Shown: positions 32,625-41,701 of the stretch, piece by piece
How positions within the stretch are numbered: the stretch's first letter is position 1
How the letters are laid out: each line of letters begins with the position of its first letter
Source: CAYNJF01 sp964397555
GTDB taxonomy: Bacteria > Pseudomonadota > Gammaproteobacteria > Berkiellales > Berkiellaceae
Reading direction: 5' to 3'
DNA length: 64,000 nucleotides
Assembly: GCA_964397555.1 (NCBI GenBank)
Contig: CAYNJF010000001.1
Span: forward strand, 62,001 to 126,000
Program-made: the position numbers and the translations under genes
Notes under the pieces: model-generated
Databases searched by the model: none
The model's input: only the letters and a program-made list of their open reading frames with translations
What the model was told of the DNA's origin: nothing

Positions 32625-32662
32625 TAAGAACTCCAACTACTATAAGCCAGTAACTGAGCCTC

Positions 32663-32690
32663 ATTATCCTCCGATCTGAAAACGAGTCAA
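32663..32690 (-). promoter_or_regulatory. Sigma-70 promoter of feoAB
   Basis: Minus-strand -35 TTGACT (32690-32685), 16-bp spacer and -10 GATAAT (32668-32663), about 40 nt before the feoA start. Confidence 0.75.
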
Positions 32691-32692
32691 TA

Positions 32693-32711
32693 GTGAATGA
32701 TAATTATTTTC
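32693..32711. promoter_or_regulatory. Fur box
   Basis: By hand alignment, 15 of 19 positions match the consensus GATAATGATAATCATTATC (here GTGAATGATAATTATTTTC). It ends 2 bp from the -35 box of feoAB, so bound Fur would block RNA polymerase in iron-rich conditions. Confidence 0.8.
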
Positions 32712-32735
32712 ATTTAGAAAAATAAGGGGGTACCC

Positions 32736-33815
32736 TTACTGCAAGTGCGGCTTGGACAAATACTCTTTTGAGCTCATTTCATGCAATCTTGATAAGGTTC
32801 TCTCAAACTCAAACTTAAGCCGCTCTCCTGAGTACAAAGCATTCATCGGAACGTTAGCGCTTAGAATAAGGGCCACGTTTCTGTCATACATTTCATCCAC
32901 AAACGCGATGAAACGTCTGGCCTTATCCTCATCCCCCGTCCCCATGGCTTTGACATCGCTTAATATCACAGTATGAAATTCATGGGCGATCTCAATGTAG
33001 TCGCTGGCCGCTCGAGCATCGACGCAAGTATGCTCATAACTAAGCCAAATGATGCTGTCGGCTTTTTGGATAAAAGGAAAAACTCGATGGCACACCAATA
33101 GCTCCCCTTCATACTCCACATTTGAAGGAGAAAGCGCCAACATGGTTTTCGCCAAGGCCGTCGTCGTGGTTTCATTAAGGGGAAAATGATAAAGGTTGGC
33201 AGGGTTCAAGGTTCTTAGTCGATAATCTTCTTGTGTGGTCAAGTGCATCACTTGCGTATGTCGATACAGAGCATCAATGGCAGGCAAAAATTTATCTCGC
33301 TGGAGTCCATTGGGGTACAAGTGCTTAGGCTCGACATTGGAGGTAGCAATTAAGGTGACTCCTAAATCAAACAAGGCTTGCATCAAAGCGCCAAGCAGCA
33401 TGGCATCGGCGATGTCTTGAACAAAAAACTCATCAAAACAGAGCAACTGGGCTTCTTTGGCAAAGGACTTGGCTAGGGTTTGTATGGGGTTTGGGCCACT
33501 AATTTGCCCCAGGCGTTCATGCACAAACCCCATAAAGCGATGAAAATGCATGCGCTTTTTGTGTTTAATGTCGGTCGTTTGATAAAAAAGATCCATCAAA
33601 AACGTTTTGCCAATCCCTACTCCCCCCCAGAGATAGAGTCCTTGGATGGGTTTGGCCAGCCCGAACGTTTGAGTGACTTTTTGCCACGGACTTTGCGCCT
33701 TGTCATGAAGCGCATCTTGGATTTTTTGCAAACGAGCCACGGCTTGCTGCTGACGAATGTCAACGCTTAGGTTTTGCTCACAAAGGGCTTGCTGATACGC
33801 TTGGGTGATGTTCAC
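32736..33815 (-). CDS. zapE: ZapE, AFG1-type division-associated ATPase
   Basis: 359-residue P-loop ATPase. Walker A GGVGIGKT at 64-71, Walker B LLCFDEF near 124-130, and the AFG1 features RMHFHRFM and VTLIATSNVEPKHLYPNGLQR. In E. coli ZapE contacts the Z ring late in division. Its start overlaps the upstream hydrolase by 4 nt. Confidence 0.94.
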   Translation of the reverse strand: MNITQAYQQALCEQNLSVDIRQQQAVARLQKIQDALHDKAQSPWQKVTQTFGLAKPIQGLYLWGGVGIGKTFLMDLFYQTTDIKHKKRMHFHRFMGFVHERLGQISGPNPIQTLAKSFAKEAQLLCFDEFFVQDIADAMLLGALMQALFDLGVTLIATSNVEPKHLYPNGLQRDKFLPAIDALYRHTQVMHLTTQEDYRLRTLNPANLYHFPLNETTTTALAKTMLALSPSNVEYEGELLVCHRVFPFIQKADSIIWLSYEHTCVDARAASDYIEIAHEFHTVILSDVKAMGTGDEDKARRFIAFVDEMYDRNVALILSANVPMNALYSGERLKFEFERTLSRLHEMSSKEYLSKPHLQ

Positions 33816-34474
33816 TGGACAAAATGTTCTTCAATCAACGCTCGTAAATCCATAAGCTGACCGTGAAAGAAATGACCTGCACCGTCCAGCTCAACGTAAG
33901 ACAATGTTGGTTTACCCTCGTAGTTTTTGACAAACTCACGAATATGGGTCGGATCAGTGACCTCATCCTCAGTCCCCTGAACAATCAGCCAAGGGCAATC
34001 GAAGGGTTCAACTTGAGTGAAGTCATACTTGGCGATGGCCGGTGCAACACAAATAAGCTGTTCTGGCTTTATCTTATGAGCGCCATTGGTGGCCACAAAA
34101 GCGCCAAAGGAAAAGCCCCCCAACCAAATAGGTAATTCAGGAGCAACTTGCTTGGCCCATTCAAAAATCGCATACAAATCTTCAGTTTCGCCAAGAGCAT
34201 CGGCAAACCCACCTTGCGATTGGCCTACCCCTCTAAAATTAAACTTAATCGTATGAAGTCCATGCTTTTCAAAGACTTTAGCAAGGGTATAGACCACTTT
34301 ATTATGCATGCTCCCTTCGTGAAGAGGATGCGGGTGGCAGATGATCCCAATCCCTTTCGCGTCTTCTTTTGGGCTGGTGGTCATGACTTCTAATCGACCC
34401 ACATGGCCACGAATGAAGAAATGACCTGACTTAGGTGGAAAAAAATCGGGTTGTTCGATGATGGGCTGACTCAT
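33812..34474 (-). CDS. Alpha/beta hydrolase
   Basis: 220 residues. The family opening ICHPHPLHEGSMHNKVVYTLA and KFNFRGVGQSQG precede the nucleophile elbow GFSFGA. The acid lies near VQGTEDEVTD and the catalytic His in GAGHFFHG. This matches the COG2945-like small hydrolases with an HPHP start; the substrate is unknown. It overlaps both neighbours by 4 nt, so it is translationally coupled to nif3 and zapE. Confidence 0.85.
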   Translation of the reverse strand: MSQPIIEQPDFFPPKSGHFFIRGHVGRLEVMTTSPKEDAKGIGIICHPHPLHEGSMHNKVVYTLAKVFEKHGLHTIKFNFRGVGQSQGGFADALGETEDLYAIFEWAKQVAPELPIWLGGFSFGAFVATNGAHKIKPEQLICVAPAIAKYDFTQVEPFDCPWLIVQGTEDEVTDPTHIREFVKNYEGKPTLSYVELDGAGHFFHGQLMDLRALIEEHFVQ

Positions 34475-35226
34475 GCTGGGTTTTCTACATCTAAAAATTC
34501 ACAGGTAACATCAAAAGCTTGGGTGATCGCATCGCCCAAGGCCATGATGCCATAGCGCTCCGTGGCGTGATGACCCGCACTAAAAAAGTGCATGCCTGAC
34601 TCTCTTGCAAGCTCAATGCTAGCCAAAGAATGTTCTCCGGTGACAAAAGCGTCCACACCAAGATCATAAACTTTTTCAAGATAGGTTTGGGCAGCCCCCG
34701 TGCACACCGCAACCGTTTCAATCATCGGGCTGTGTCCTACATAAAGTGGGGTACGCTTGAGCTCTTGCTCAATGCGTGTCGCAAAATCATCAGCGCTTAG
34801 TAACGGCTCAAGACGACCAATGGCCAAAAGACCGGGTTGGCCATCTAAGGTCTCAAAATGCACGTCCTTTAAGCCGAGCTTTTTGGCCAACTGGGCATTG
34901 TTGCCAATCGATGGGTGGGCATCCAAGGGTAAATGGTAGGCCATGAGATTAAGATCATGCTCAAGGTATGGGCGAGCTCGCTGCAATCGAAGCCCCACCA
35001 ACTCGCCATAGTTTTTTCCCCAAAAAAAACCATGATGAACCAAGATGGTATCAAACTCATGATTCAGGGCATGCTCTATCATGGCTTGATTCGCCGTAAC
35101 CCCAAGCAAAATCTTTTTGACCTCAGTGCGCCCTTCGATTTGGAGACCATTGGGGCAATAGTCTTTAAACTGCGATGGTTCCAAAAGATGGGCGCAAAAA
35201 TCTAATAGTTCAGCTCGATTGACCAT
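34471..35226 (-). CDS. Nif3-like dinuclear metal protein (YbgI family)
   Basis: 251 residues. Metal-binding motifs: VHHGFFWG in the first half, NLMAYHLPLDAH, and TGEHSLASIELARESGMHFFSAGHHATERYG in the second. Members form hexameric rings with two metal ions per subunit; some have been proposed to be GTP cyclohydrolase 1-type enzymes, but the role is unsettled. Placed between murA and the hydrolase, 0 nt from the murA stop. Confidence 0.92.
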   Translation of the reverse strand: MVNRAELLDFCAHLLEPSQFKDYCPNGLQIEGRTEVKKILLGVTANQAMIEHALNHEFDTILVHHGFFWGKNYGELVGLRLQRARPYLEHDLNLMAYHLPLDAHPSIGNNAQLAKKLGLKDVHFETLDGQPGLLAIGRLEPLLSADDFATRIEQELKRTPLYVGHSPMIETVAVCTGAAQTYLEKVYDLGVDAFVTGEHSLASIELARESGMHFFSAGHHATERYGIMALGDAITQAFDVTCEFLDVENPA

Positions 35227-36495
35227 TTACTCTTCCGAAGGGACTCGTTTGATGTTCGCACCCAATTGAGCCAGCTTCTCTTCAATGCACTCATAACCAC
35301 GATCAATGTGATAAATACGATCCACCAGGGTTTGCCCATTTGCCACAAGCCCAGCAATGACTAAAGACGCGGAAGCTCTTAAATCTGTGGCCATCACAGG
35401 GGCCCCATTAAGGCTTGGTTTGCCTTTGATGATCGCGCTTTTACCACTGATTTCAATGTCAGCTCCCATGCGCTTGAGCTCATCAACATGCATAAACCGA
35501 TTTTCAAAAACATTTTCCGTTACCACGCCTTGTCCTTGAGCCACTGAGTTCAAGGCCATAAACTGCGCTTGCATGTCGGTTGGAAACCCTGGGAAAGGCG
35601 CGGTTTCAATATTCACGGCCTTCGGACGCTGCCCTTTCATGTCCAAGGTAATGGTGTCGTCCTTGGAATCAATGTGTGCGCCTGCCTCTTTTAGCTTATC
35701 AAGGACTGCCTCTAATAAACTGGCATCCGTATTGCGCACCGTAATTTTACCACCAGTAATGGCCGCCGCGACCAAATAGGTTCCCGTCTCCACTCGGTCG
35801 GGTAAAACGCGATATGAGCCGCCATTGAGCTTTTCAACCCCTTGAACACGAATCGTGCTGGTGCCTGCGCCTTCAATTTTGGCGCCTAATGAATTTAAAA
35901 AGCGCGCCAAATCGACCACTTCAGGTTCACGAGCGCTGTTATGCAAAATGGTCTCACCCTTGGCTAAGGTTGCCGCCATGAGAATATTCTCTGTGCCTGT
36001 AACGGAGACTTGTTTGAAAGTGATTTCAGCCCCCACAAGCCCATTAGGGGCTTTGGCTTCAATGTAGCCGCCTTTAATTTCAATCTGAGCGCCCATTTTG
36101 GCAAGCCCATCGACATGCAAATCAACCGGTCTTGGTCCAATGGCACATCCCCCTGGGAAAGAGACCAAACCATAACCAAATCTTGAAACCAAGGGGCCAA
36201 GCGCAAGGATGGACGCACGCATGGTGCGAACCAGATCATAAGGAGCAATAAAGTTACTGGCTTTTCTTGCATCCACCTCAATGGTCATGTTCTCAAGGAC
36301 AGTTAATTTCACCCCCATCTGCCCCAACAACTCCATCGTTGTGGTTACGTCGTTTAAGTGAGGGATATTCGAGACACGAACAGGTTCCGAGGCTAAAAGA
36401 CCTGCCATCAAAATGGGCAAAACCGAATTTTTGGCGCCGGAAATTTTTACCTCACCTTCAAGGGAGGTGCCGCCAACAATCAAATGCTTATCCAT
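35227..36495 (-). CDS. murA: MurA, UDP-GlcNAc enolpyruvyl transferase
   Basis: First committed step of peptidoglycan synthesis. The start MDKHLIVGG at 36495 has AGGAT upstream; the frame open to 36561 is an extension into ibaG. SGAKNSVLPILMA at 19-31 and the catalytic Cys117 in PGGCAIGPRPVDLH are intact, so it should be fosfomycin-sensitive in principle. 422 residues. It follows ibaG by 7 nt, as in E. coli. Confidence 0.97.
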   Translation of the reverse strand: MDKHLIVGGTSLEGEVKISGAKNSVLPILMAGLLASEPVRVSNIPHLNDVTTTMELLGQMGVKLTVLENMTIEVDARKASNFIAPYDLVRTMRASILALGPLVSRFGYGLVSFPGGCAIGPRPVDLHVDGLAKMGAQIEIKGGYIEAKAPNGLVGAEITFKQVSVTGTENILMAATLAKGETILHNSAREPEVVDLARFLNSLGAKIEGAGTSTIRVQGVEKLNGGSYRVLPDRVETGTYLVAAAITGGKITVRNTDASLLEAVLDKLKEAGAHIDSKDDTITLDMKGQRPKAVNIETAPFPGFPTDMQAQFMALNSVAQGQGVVTENVFENRFMHVDELKRMGADIEISGKSAIIKGKPSLNGAPVMATDLRASASLVIAGLVANGQTLVDRIYHIDRGYECIEEKLAQLGANIKRVPSEE

Positions 36496-36502
36496 AGATA
36501 TC

Positions 36503-36739
36503 CTATTTATCTTGATGCTCTTGAGGAGTCGCCGCTTTAATCGACAAGGCATGCAACTCACCCGATTGTATGTGTTCCATCAACACCGAATACACCATCT
36601 GCTGTCGCTGGACTTGTGATTTACCTTCAAACTTATCAGAAACTAAACTAATCTCATGATGATAGCCATCACCGCTGACTTGAATGTGATCGGGCTCAAA
36701 CGCCTCTTTGACTAACGCTTCTATTTTATTAAGTTCCAT
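36503..36739 (-). CDS. ibaG: IbaG, BolA-family protein
   Basis: 78 residues with the BolA fold features IQVSGDGYHHEISLVSDKFEGKS and the helix VQRQQMVYSVL. BolA-like proteins work with monothiol glutaredoxins in Fe-S handling; IbaG responds to acid. The order mla genes, ibaG, murA is the E. coli yrbA arrangement, here interrupted on the upstream side by the membrane protein at 36803-38593. Confidence 0.93.
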   Translation of the reverse strand: MELNKIEALVKEAFEPDHIQVSGDGYHHEISLVSDKFEGKSQVQRQQMVYSVLMEHIQSGELHALSIKAATPQEHQDK

Positions 36740-36802
36740 GGCACTACTTCATATTGACAATAGCACCAATCATAGCCGTTTCACCCTTTCAAAGAAACTT
36801 TA

Positions 36803-38593
36803 TCAACCAACTTCGTAAGCAAGCTCGTTTAAACAAGAATCATTATTAAGCGATTCATGAATGACTCGATAAGTGGTGTAATCAAATTTATTTGGCGGTA
36901 CAGCAAAAACATCAAAAGAATCCGGACATTTTTGAATAACGCCTCTTAATAAGTCTGAGGCCTGACCGTCAATAACTTCGTTTGACACAGTAAAAACAAA
37001 ATCGGGTTGTTTTTTTCTAAGCTCACTAACCAGGGCTTGCTCATTGTATGGTTGGTAAACTGAGTAATCTGGGGTCATCAATTCATTTTTTTCATAAAAT
37101 AACCCATATAAGTATCGACTTGGTACCCAAAGTGAAGCGCTTGGGTTGTTCGAGATGGCTTCATATATTTTATCGGCATCCGCCTCAAAGTATCGAGTGA
37201 GTGCCACTCTTGGTCCATTTAAATAGTCAACGCCAGGGTTCTCGTGGCTTTTTTTCAGATACACCCCTGAGCATGCCACCACGCACAAGCCAATCATCAT
37301 GAATCGAAGTTGGGTTTGGCGGCGAATCGACCATCGAAGAAGTGCCTTTACTTTTTCATGCCTGAGTCGATTCGGGTGTTTGAGCTGACACAAGCAAAGC
37401 AACGTGACCATGGAAAGAAGATGTTGGCCGAGTCTTAATTGATAAGCGGCAAATATGAGCCATAACGCTGTGGCTGGGATGATGTAGAGCCAAAAGACGG
37501 TTCGGTAAAAAGGATCTCTACGCGTTAACCATGCGCCCAATACAAACAAAGCACCTATGAGAGGTTTTTGAATCATGTAATGGTTCAGGGAATGCACTAG
37601 CTGCTCGATGAGACCTCGTCCTTCAAAGGATAAGTAAATGACCCCTTGATTGTTTTGAAAGCCTTGTCCTTCATGGCTTAACCAAAGTCCAATGCTCAAA
37701 GACAGCCCCAACAAACAGATAAACGTTACGGTTTGTTTGTTTTTAATGGCATCCACGACCAGGTAGGCCGCCAAAAAGAAGGCCCACATTAACCCGGGCT
37801 GTTTGGTCAAACACCCCACCACGGCGCACCACGTGGCCATGATCAGATAGTGATCTCGTTCTTGTTTTTCATGGGCTTGCCTAAAGAGCATGAGAAAAGC
37901 CATCGACGCCACTAGGGCGCTGGCCATGATGGGGTCAGCATAGCCGTCGTTAAAGAACTGTTCGAGCTTGGTGCCCACGACTAGCCACAAAAACATGATC
38001 CCATAAATAAAGATTTTCCTGGGGTTTAATGGCATCAACACCGCTCCTAACCCCATGAGCAAGGAGCCAGAAAAAAGTCCAAGCATGGCTTTGTTAGGGC
38101 ATTGCAAATCGCTACTGCCCATCAAGTAGTACCCAAAACTCAATAGTTTTGGAAAAAGTTGTGGGTAGGTGGCCCCGGTGTGAGAGAAATCGATGGGTTG
38201 ACCCAGCATGTGCTGAATGGCCCAAAAATTCCAGCTGTAAATTTCATCCCCACGCTCAAATGCTTCCATGCCGAGTTTAAACAGGTAGGGCAAAATAAAG
38301 CACACGCCAAACAAATAAAACCAACGCTCAAGAACCGGCCAGTTCCAAGCTGTTCTAAGTCGAATAACCCGAGTAAGCCCAACCAAGACCATCACCATGG
38401 CAAAAAATTGCACCCAGCCTTGGGTATACAAACCCACAAGTTGCAAGCCGGTGACCACAAGATACACGACGCCAGCGCTAATCACGGGTATGGCAAAAGC
38501 GGTTTTAGGGGATTGGGCAAGTCTTGGAAACAGAGCGATGGCTGGCATGGTGTAGAGCCCTACCAGCAACAGAAAACAATAATAAAGGTACAT
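36803..38593 (-). CDS. Polytopic membrane protein resembling GT-C glycosyltransferases
   Basis: About 596 residues with ten or more membrane helices in the first 440. A C-terminal soluble domain (YEAISNNPSASLWVPSRYLYG, KKQPDFVFTVSNEV) follows. An acidic loop after the third or fourth helix (ERGDEIYSWNFWAIQHM) lies where GT-C enzymes carry their catalytic Asp/Glu. It is probably a lipid-linked sugar transferase of the PMT/ArnT type, but no specific family signature was identified. Its ATG overlaps the mlaB stop (TGATG), so it is coupled to the mla operon. Confidence 0.65.
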   Translation of the reverse strand: MYLYYCFLLLVGLYTMPAIALFPRLAQSPKTAFAIPVISAGVVYLVVTGLQLVGLYTQGWVQFFAMVMVLVGLTRVIRLRTAWNWPVLERWFYLFGVCFILPYLFKLGMEAFERGDEIYSWNFWAIQHMLGQPIDFSHTGATYPQLFPKLLSFGYYLMGSSDLQCPNKAMLGLFSGSLLMGLGAVLMPLNPRKIFIYGIMFLWLVVGTKLEQFFNDGYADPIMASALVASMAFLMLFRQAHEKQERDHYLIMATWCAVVGCLTKQPGLMWAFFLAAYLVVDAIKNKQTVTFICLLGLSLSIGLWLSHEGQGFQNNQGVIYLSFEGRGLIEQLVHSLNHYMIQKPLIGALFVLGAWLTRRDPFYRTVFWLYIIPATALWLIFAAYQLRLGQHLLSMVTLLCLCQLKHPNRLRHEKVKALLRWSIRRQTQLRFMMIGLCVVACSGVYLKKSHENPGVDYLNGPRVALTRYFEADADKIYEAISNNPSASLWVPSRYLYGLFYEKNELMTPDYSVYQPYNEQALVSELRKKQPDFVFTVSNEVIDGQASDLLRGVIQKCPDSFDVFAVPPNKFDYTTYRVIHESLNNDSCLNELAYEVG

Positions 38594-38898
38594 CAAAGAG
38601 TCCGATCGAGGGGTAAAAATCCGTCTAACCCACTCACTCGAGCAAGTTCAAGAAGTTTGGTTGGTGCATGCGTGATAAGCATTTGGGCTTTTTTCGCATG
38701 AGCTCGTCTCATGCATTCCGTTAAAACCCCTAATGCCGAAGAATCAATCTTTGAGACTTTTTCAAGGTTAATTATCACTTTGCCATTTTTGGGAAACCGC
38801 TTTTTGCACAGCTCAAGGGCTTGAACGCTTGTCTCAAACGTTAAAACACCCTCGAACTTAATCTGATCTCCGGACTGGAGGACGTTTATCCCACTCAT
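38593..38898 (-). CDS. mlaB: MlaB, STAS-domain subunit of the Mla transporter
   Basis: 101-residue STAS domain: QIKFEGVLTFETSVQAL, VIINLEKVSKIDSSALGVLTECMRRA and LLELARVSGLDGFLPL. It binds MlaF and stabilises the inner-membrane MlaFEDB complex. Overlaps mlaC by 4 nt. Confidence 0.9.
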   Translation of the reverse strand: MSGINVLQSGDQIKFEGVLTFETSVQALELCKKRFPKNGKVIINLEKVSKIDSSALGVLTECMRRAHAKKAQMLITHAPTKLLELARVSGLDGFLPLDRTL

Positions 38899-39512
38899 AA
38901 CAAGGGTTTTGAGTTATGGGATTTCATCTTAGTAATGACGACGTCCATGCCAGATTGTTGAATGTCACGAGCAAATTGAGATTTAAAGCCTTTGAGTAAA
39001 GACACACCTTCGATGATGATGTCATAGACTTTCCAGTTATTGCCTTTGCGGACCAATCGATAAGTGACATTAATCGGAGCACGGCCGGCTTCTAGGATTT
39101 GAGAGTTGACCTGAACCCGTTTTTTCTGTGCGATGTTGCCTTTTACCGGCTGATACACAATGGTTTGATTAGAATAAGCCTGCAACGACGACGCGTAGGT
39201 ACGAATCATCAAATCTTTAAAAGCAACTGAGAAGCGTTTTCTTTGATCAGAATTAGCTTTAACCCAAGCATTTCGCCCCACCACCCAGCGAGACATATCA
39301 TAGATATCCACGTGTGGGACCAAGATTTCTTCAATGATGGAAACCAATTTCTTGGGATCACGTTTGATCACTTGATCATTGCGCTTTAGCGCATCTAACA
39401 TTTCAACCGTTACGCGCTCAAGCATCACTTCCGGCTTTTGATTAGCGTGAGCCTGAGCCATAAAGGCTGAGAACAACGTAAGAAAAAAGAAATACTTAAT
39501 CGACCGTTTCAT
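38895..39512 (-). CDS. mlaC: MlaC, periplasmic phospholipid shuttle
   Basis: 205 residues with a Sec signal (about 1-23, AQAHA). The fold features PHVDIYDMSRWVVGRNAWVKA, FKDLMIRTYASSLQAYSNQTI and NNWKVYDIIIEGVSLLKGFKSQF match the Tol-Tol/MlaC family. It carries lipid between the outer-membrane MlaA and MlaD. mlaA is not in this window. Confidence 0.95.
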   Translation of the reverse strand: MKRSIKYFFFLTLFSAFMAQAHANQKPEVMLERVTVEMLDALKRNDQVIKRDPKKLVSIIEEILVPHVDIYDMSRWVVGRNAWVKANSDQRKRFSVAFKDLMIRTYASSLQAYSNQTIVYQPVKGNIAQKKRVQVNSQILEAGRAPINVTYRLVRKGNNWKVYDIIIEGVSLLKGFKSQFARDIQQSGMDVVITKMKSHNSKPLL

Positions 39513-39527
39513 GAATGCTCCTATTTC

Positions 39528-40043
39528 CTACTCAAGGCCACTGGCTTCTTGTGAGACAAACTGCTCAATGATGTTTTCTAACGAGATGGGTGAGTTTGTA
39601 AACTCCTTGTCAATATGACCCACCTTATGAAGATAATCATTCTCTCCTTCGGCAAAACCGGGTTCAATTTCGATGTAATTGTCACCCAATAAGCCTGCTG
39701 TCATGATTTGAGCTCTTGAGTTTGAGGGTAATGAGCGAACCGACTCTTTCAATGCCAAGGTTACTCTTGGGGTGAACAACACATTCACGGTCCCTTCCTC
39801 ATCCTCAAAGACTTCTTGGTTCAAACGAATAGAAACCACTCGTCCAACTTGAACGCCCCCAATCACAACCCGAGAGCGAGGCTTTAAGCCCCCTATCTTT
39901 TCAAAATCGGCGGTTACAATAAAACCTTCATGACCTGTATAAACATCACTCAAACCACTGACTTTTAGTGCTAAAACGATCAGGCTAAACAACCCAAAAA
40001 GAATAAATAAGCCAACCGTAATTTCAACGCCTCGTTTATGCAT
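39528..40043 (-). CDS. mlaD: MlaD, MCE-domain membrane protein
   Basis: 171 residues: one N-terminal helix (about 8-27) and a single MCE domain (FIVTADFEKIGGLKPRSRVVIGGVQVGRV) with the C-terminal AGLLGDNYIEIEPG. MlaD forms the hexameric ring that guides lipid to MlaE. Its ATG overlaps the mlaE stop by 1 nt. Confidence 0.96.
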   Translation of the reverse strand: MHKRGVEITVGLFILFGLFSLIVLALKVSGLSDVYTGHEGFIVTADFEKIGGLKPRSRVVIGGVQVGRVVSIRLNQEVFEDEEGTVNVLFTPRVTLALKESVRSLPSNSRAQIMTAGLLGDNYIEIEPGFAEGENDYLHKVGHIDKEFTNSPISLENIIEQFVSQEASGLE

Positions 40044-40828
40044 TAATTCAGCTCTCCAAACATGACTGCAGTAAGAAAAAAGTCCATCCCTAGGATTGCC
40101 AAAGATGAATAGACGACGGTACGAGTGGTAGAGCGGCCAATCCCCTCAGAGCTCGGTGGGCACTCAAACCCTTGGAATACTGCGATCCAGGTAACAATCG
40201 TACCAAAACAAATACTTTTAATGATGCCGTTGACCACATCCTCGCGAAAATCTACGGCCGCTTGCATGTTACCCCAGAACGCCCCACCATCGACACCAAG
40301 CCACTCAACTCCAACCATATAGCCTCCAAAGACGGCGACCGTGGAGAAAATGAGAGCAAGAATAGGCATAGAGATTTGACCGGCCCAAAATCGAGGAGCA
40401 ACGATTCTGCGTAATGGATCAACACCAAGCATTTCCATGCTGGATAGTTGATCGGTGGCTTTCATTAAGCCTATTTCGGCGGTGATGGCACTCCCTGCCC
40501 GACCGGCAAACAGCAACCCTGCAACGACAGGGCCTAATTCACGAACCAAAGACAAAGAGATCAGTTGGCCAAGCGCGTACTCCGCGCCAAACTTCACCAA
40601 AATTGTATAGCCTTGAAGGCCTAAGACCATGCCAATAAAAAAGCCTGAGATAACGATGACTAGAAGAGAGTGCACACCGATGGTGTGTAACTGATAACCA
40701 AGCAGTTTGAGACCGGTCAGAGGTTTGGTCCGTCCAACAAGGGCATGGAACAAAAAGATACCGCTGTGACCCGTACGTCGGACGGCATCAATTCCCATGC
40801 GCCCAAAACTTTGAATACTCCGTATCAA
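40043..40828 (-). CDS. mlaE: MlaE, permease of the Mla transporter
   Basis: 261-residue MlaE-family permease with five to six helices. Signature stretches VISGFFIGMVLGLQGY, LVRELGPVVAGLLFAGRAGSAITAEIG and MKATDQLSSMEMLGVDP are all intact. Overlaps mlaF by 4 nt. Confidence 0.96.
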   Translation of the reverse strand: MIRSIQSFGRMGIDAVRRTGHSGIFLFHALVGRTKPLTGLKLLGYQLHTIGVHSLLVIVISGFFIGMVLGLQGYTILVKFGAEYALGQLISLSLVRELGPVVAGLLFAGRAGSAITAEIGLMKATDQLSSMEMLGVDPLRRIVAPRFWAGQISMPILALIFSTVAVFGGYMVGVEWLGVDGGAFWGNMQAAVDFREDVVNGIIKSICFGTIVTWIAVFQGFECPPSSEGIGRSTTRTVVYSSLAILGMDFFLTAVMFGELN

Positions 40829-41637
40829 GCCACAAACTCCTGCAATAAATCAGTCTTATAATCCTGGGCTGGGTAATGGAATGGGACAGGCCCATCTGGC
40901 AAACCTTGCATGAATTGGCGAACCCAACCAGAATCTGAGTCCATTAACTGTTTCGGCGTTCCTTGACCAATCACCTTGCCCTCGGCAATCACATAAGCAT
41001 AATCAGCTATCGAGCATGTTTCAATCACATCGTGGGAAACGATGATGGTCGTCATGCCTAAGGTGTCATTTAATAAGCGAATTAACTGAACCAACATACC
41101 CATTGAAATTGGATCTTGCCCTGCAAAAGGCTCATCGTACATGATGATGTTTGGATCGAGCGCAATGGTTCTTGCAAGGGCGGCGCGTCGTTGCATACCA
41201 CCAGAAAGCTCAGAAGGCATTAACTCTCTTGCTCCTCGAAGCCCTACGGCATGAAGCTTCATGTACACCAAGTCTCGAATCATAGATTCGGGTAGATTCG
41301 TATGCTCTCTCAACGGGAAGGCGACATTATCAAAGACGCTTAGATCAGAAAACAAGGCGCCACTTTGAAACAACATTCCCATATCGCGGCGTAACTTATA
41401 AAGACCATCGCGATTTAATTTAGGTACATTTTTTCCATTTACCCAAAGCTCACCTGACTCAGGAGCAAGCTGCCCACCGATCAAACGAAGCATGGTGGTT
41501 TTACCCGAACCACTCGGGCCCATGATCGCGGTAACTTTGCCTCGCTCAACACTTAAGTCAACTCCATCAAAGATCACGCGCTCGCTTCGACGAAAACGCA
41601 AGTTCTTGACTTCAATAATATCCTTTGATTGGTTCAT
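40825..41637 (-). CDS. mlaF: MlaF, ATPase of the Mla transporter
   Basis: 270-residue ABC ATPase. Walker A GPSGSGKTT at about 39-47, Q-loop GMLFQSGALFSDLSV, signature ELSGGMQRRAALARTIALDP and Walker B IIMYDEPFAGQDP. The LSGGM signature and the long C-terminal extension (ending DYKTDLLQEFVA) are typical of MlaF. First gene of mlaFEDCB. Confidence 0.96.
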   Translation of the reverse strand: MNQSKDIIEVKNLRFRRSERVIFDGVDLSVERGKVTAIMGPSGSGKTTMLRLIGGQLAPESGELWVNGKNVPKLNRDGLYKLRRDMGMLFQSGALFSDLSVFDNVAFPLREHTNLPESMIRDLVYMKLHAVGLRGARELMPSELSGGMQRRAALARTIALDPNIIMYDEPFAGQDPISMGMLVQLIRLLNDTLGMTTIIVSHDVIETCSIADYAYVIAEGKVIGQGTPKQLMDSDSGWVRQFMQGLPDGPVPFHYPAQDYKTDLLQEFVA

Positions 41638-41656
41638 ACACTATTTCACTAAAACG

Positions 41657-41685
41657 AGTACAATTAATTTAACACAGTTCGTCAA
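41657..41685 (-). promoter_or_regulatory. Probable promoter of the mla operon
   Basis: Minus-strand TTGACG (41685-41680), 17-bp spacer and TGTACT (41662-41657). The leader to mlaF would be short, about 13 nt, and lacks a clear ribosome-binding site, so this is tentative. Confidence 0.45.
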
Positions 41686-41701
41686 GGCAAAGTCTATTGA
41701 A

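Noticed and set aside
41492..41701. N-terminal extension of the Ca2+/Na+ antiporter
   Set aside because: The extra 70 codons are antisense to mlaF and show no family similarity; MTLTLLKILV is the usual start.
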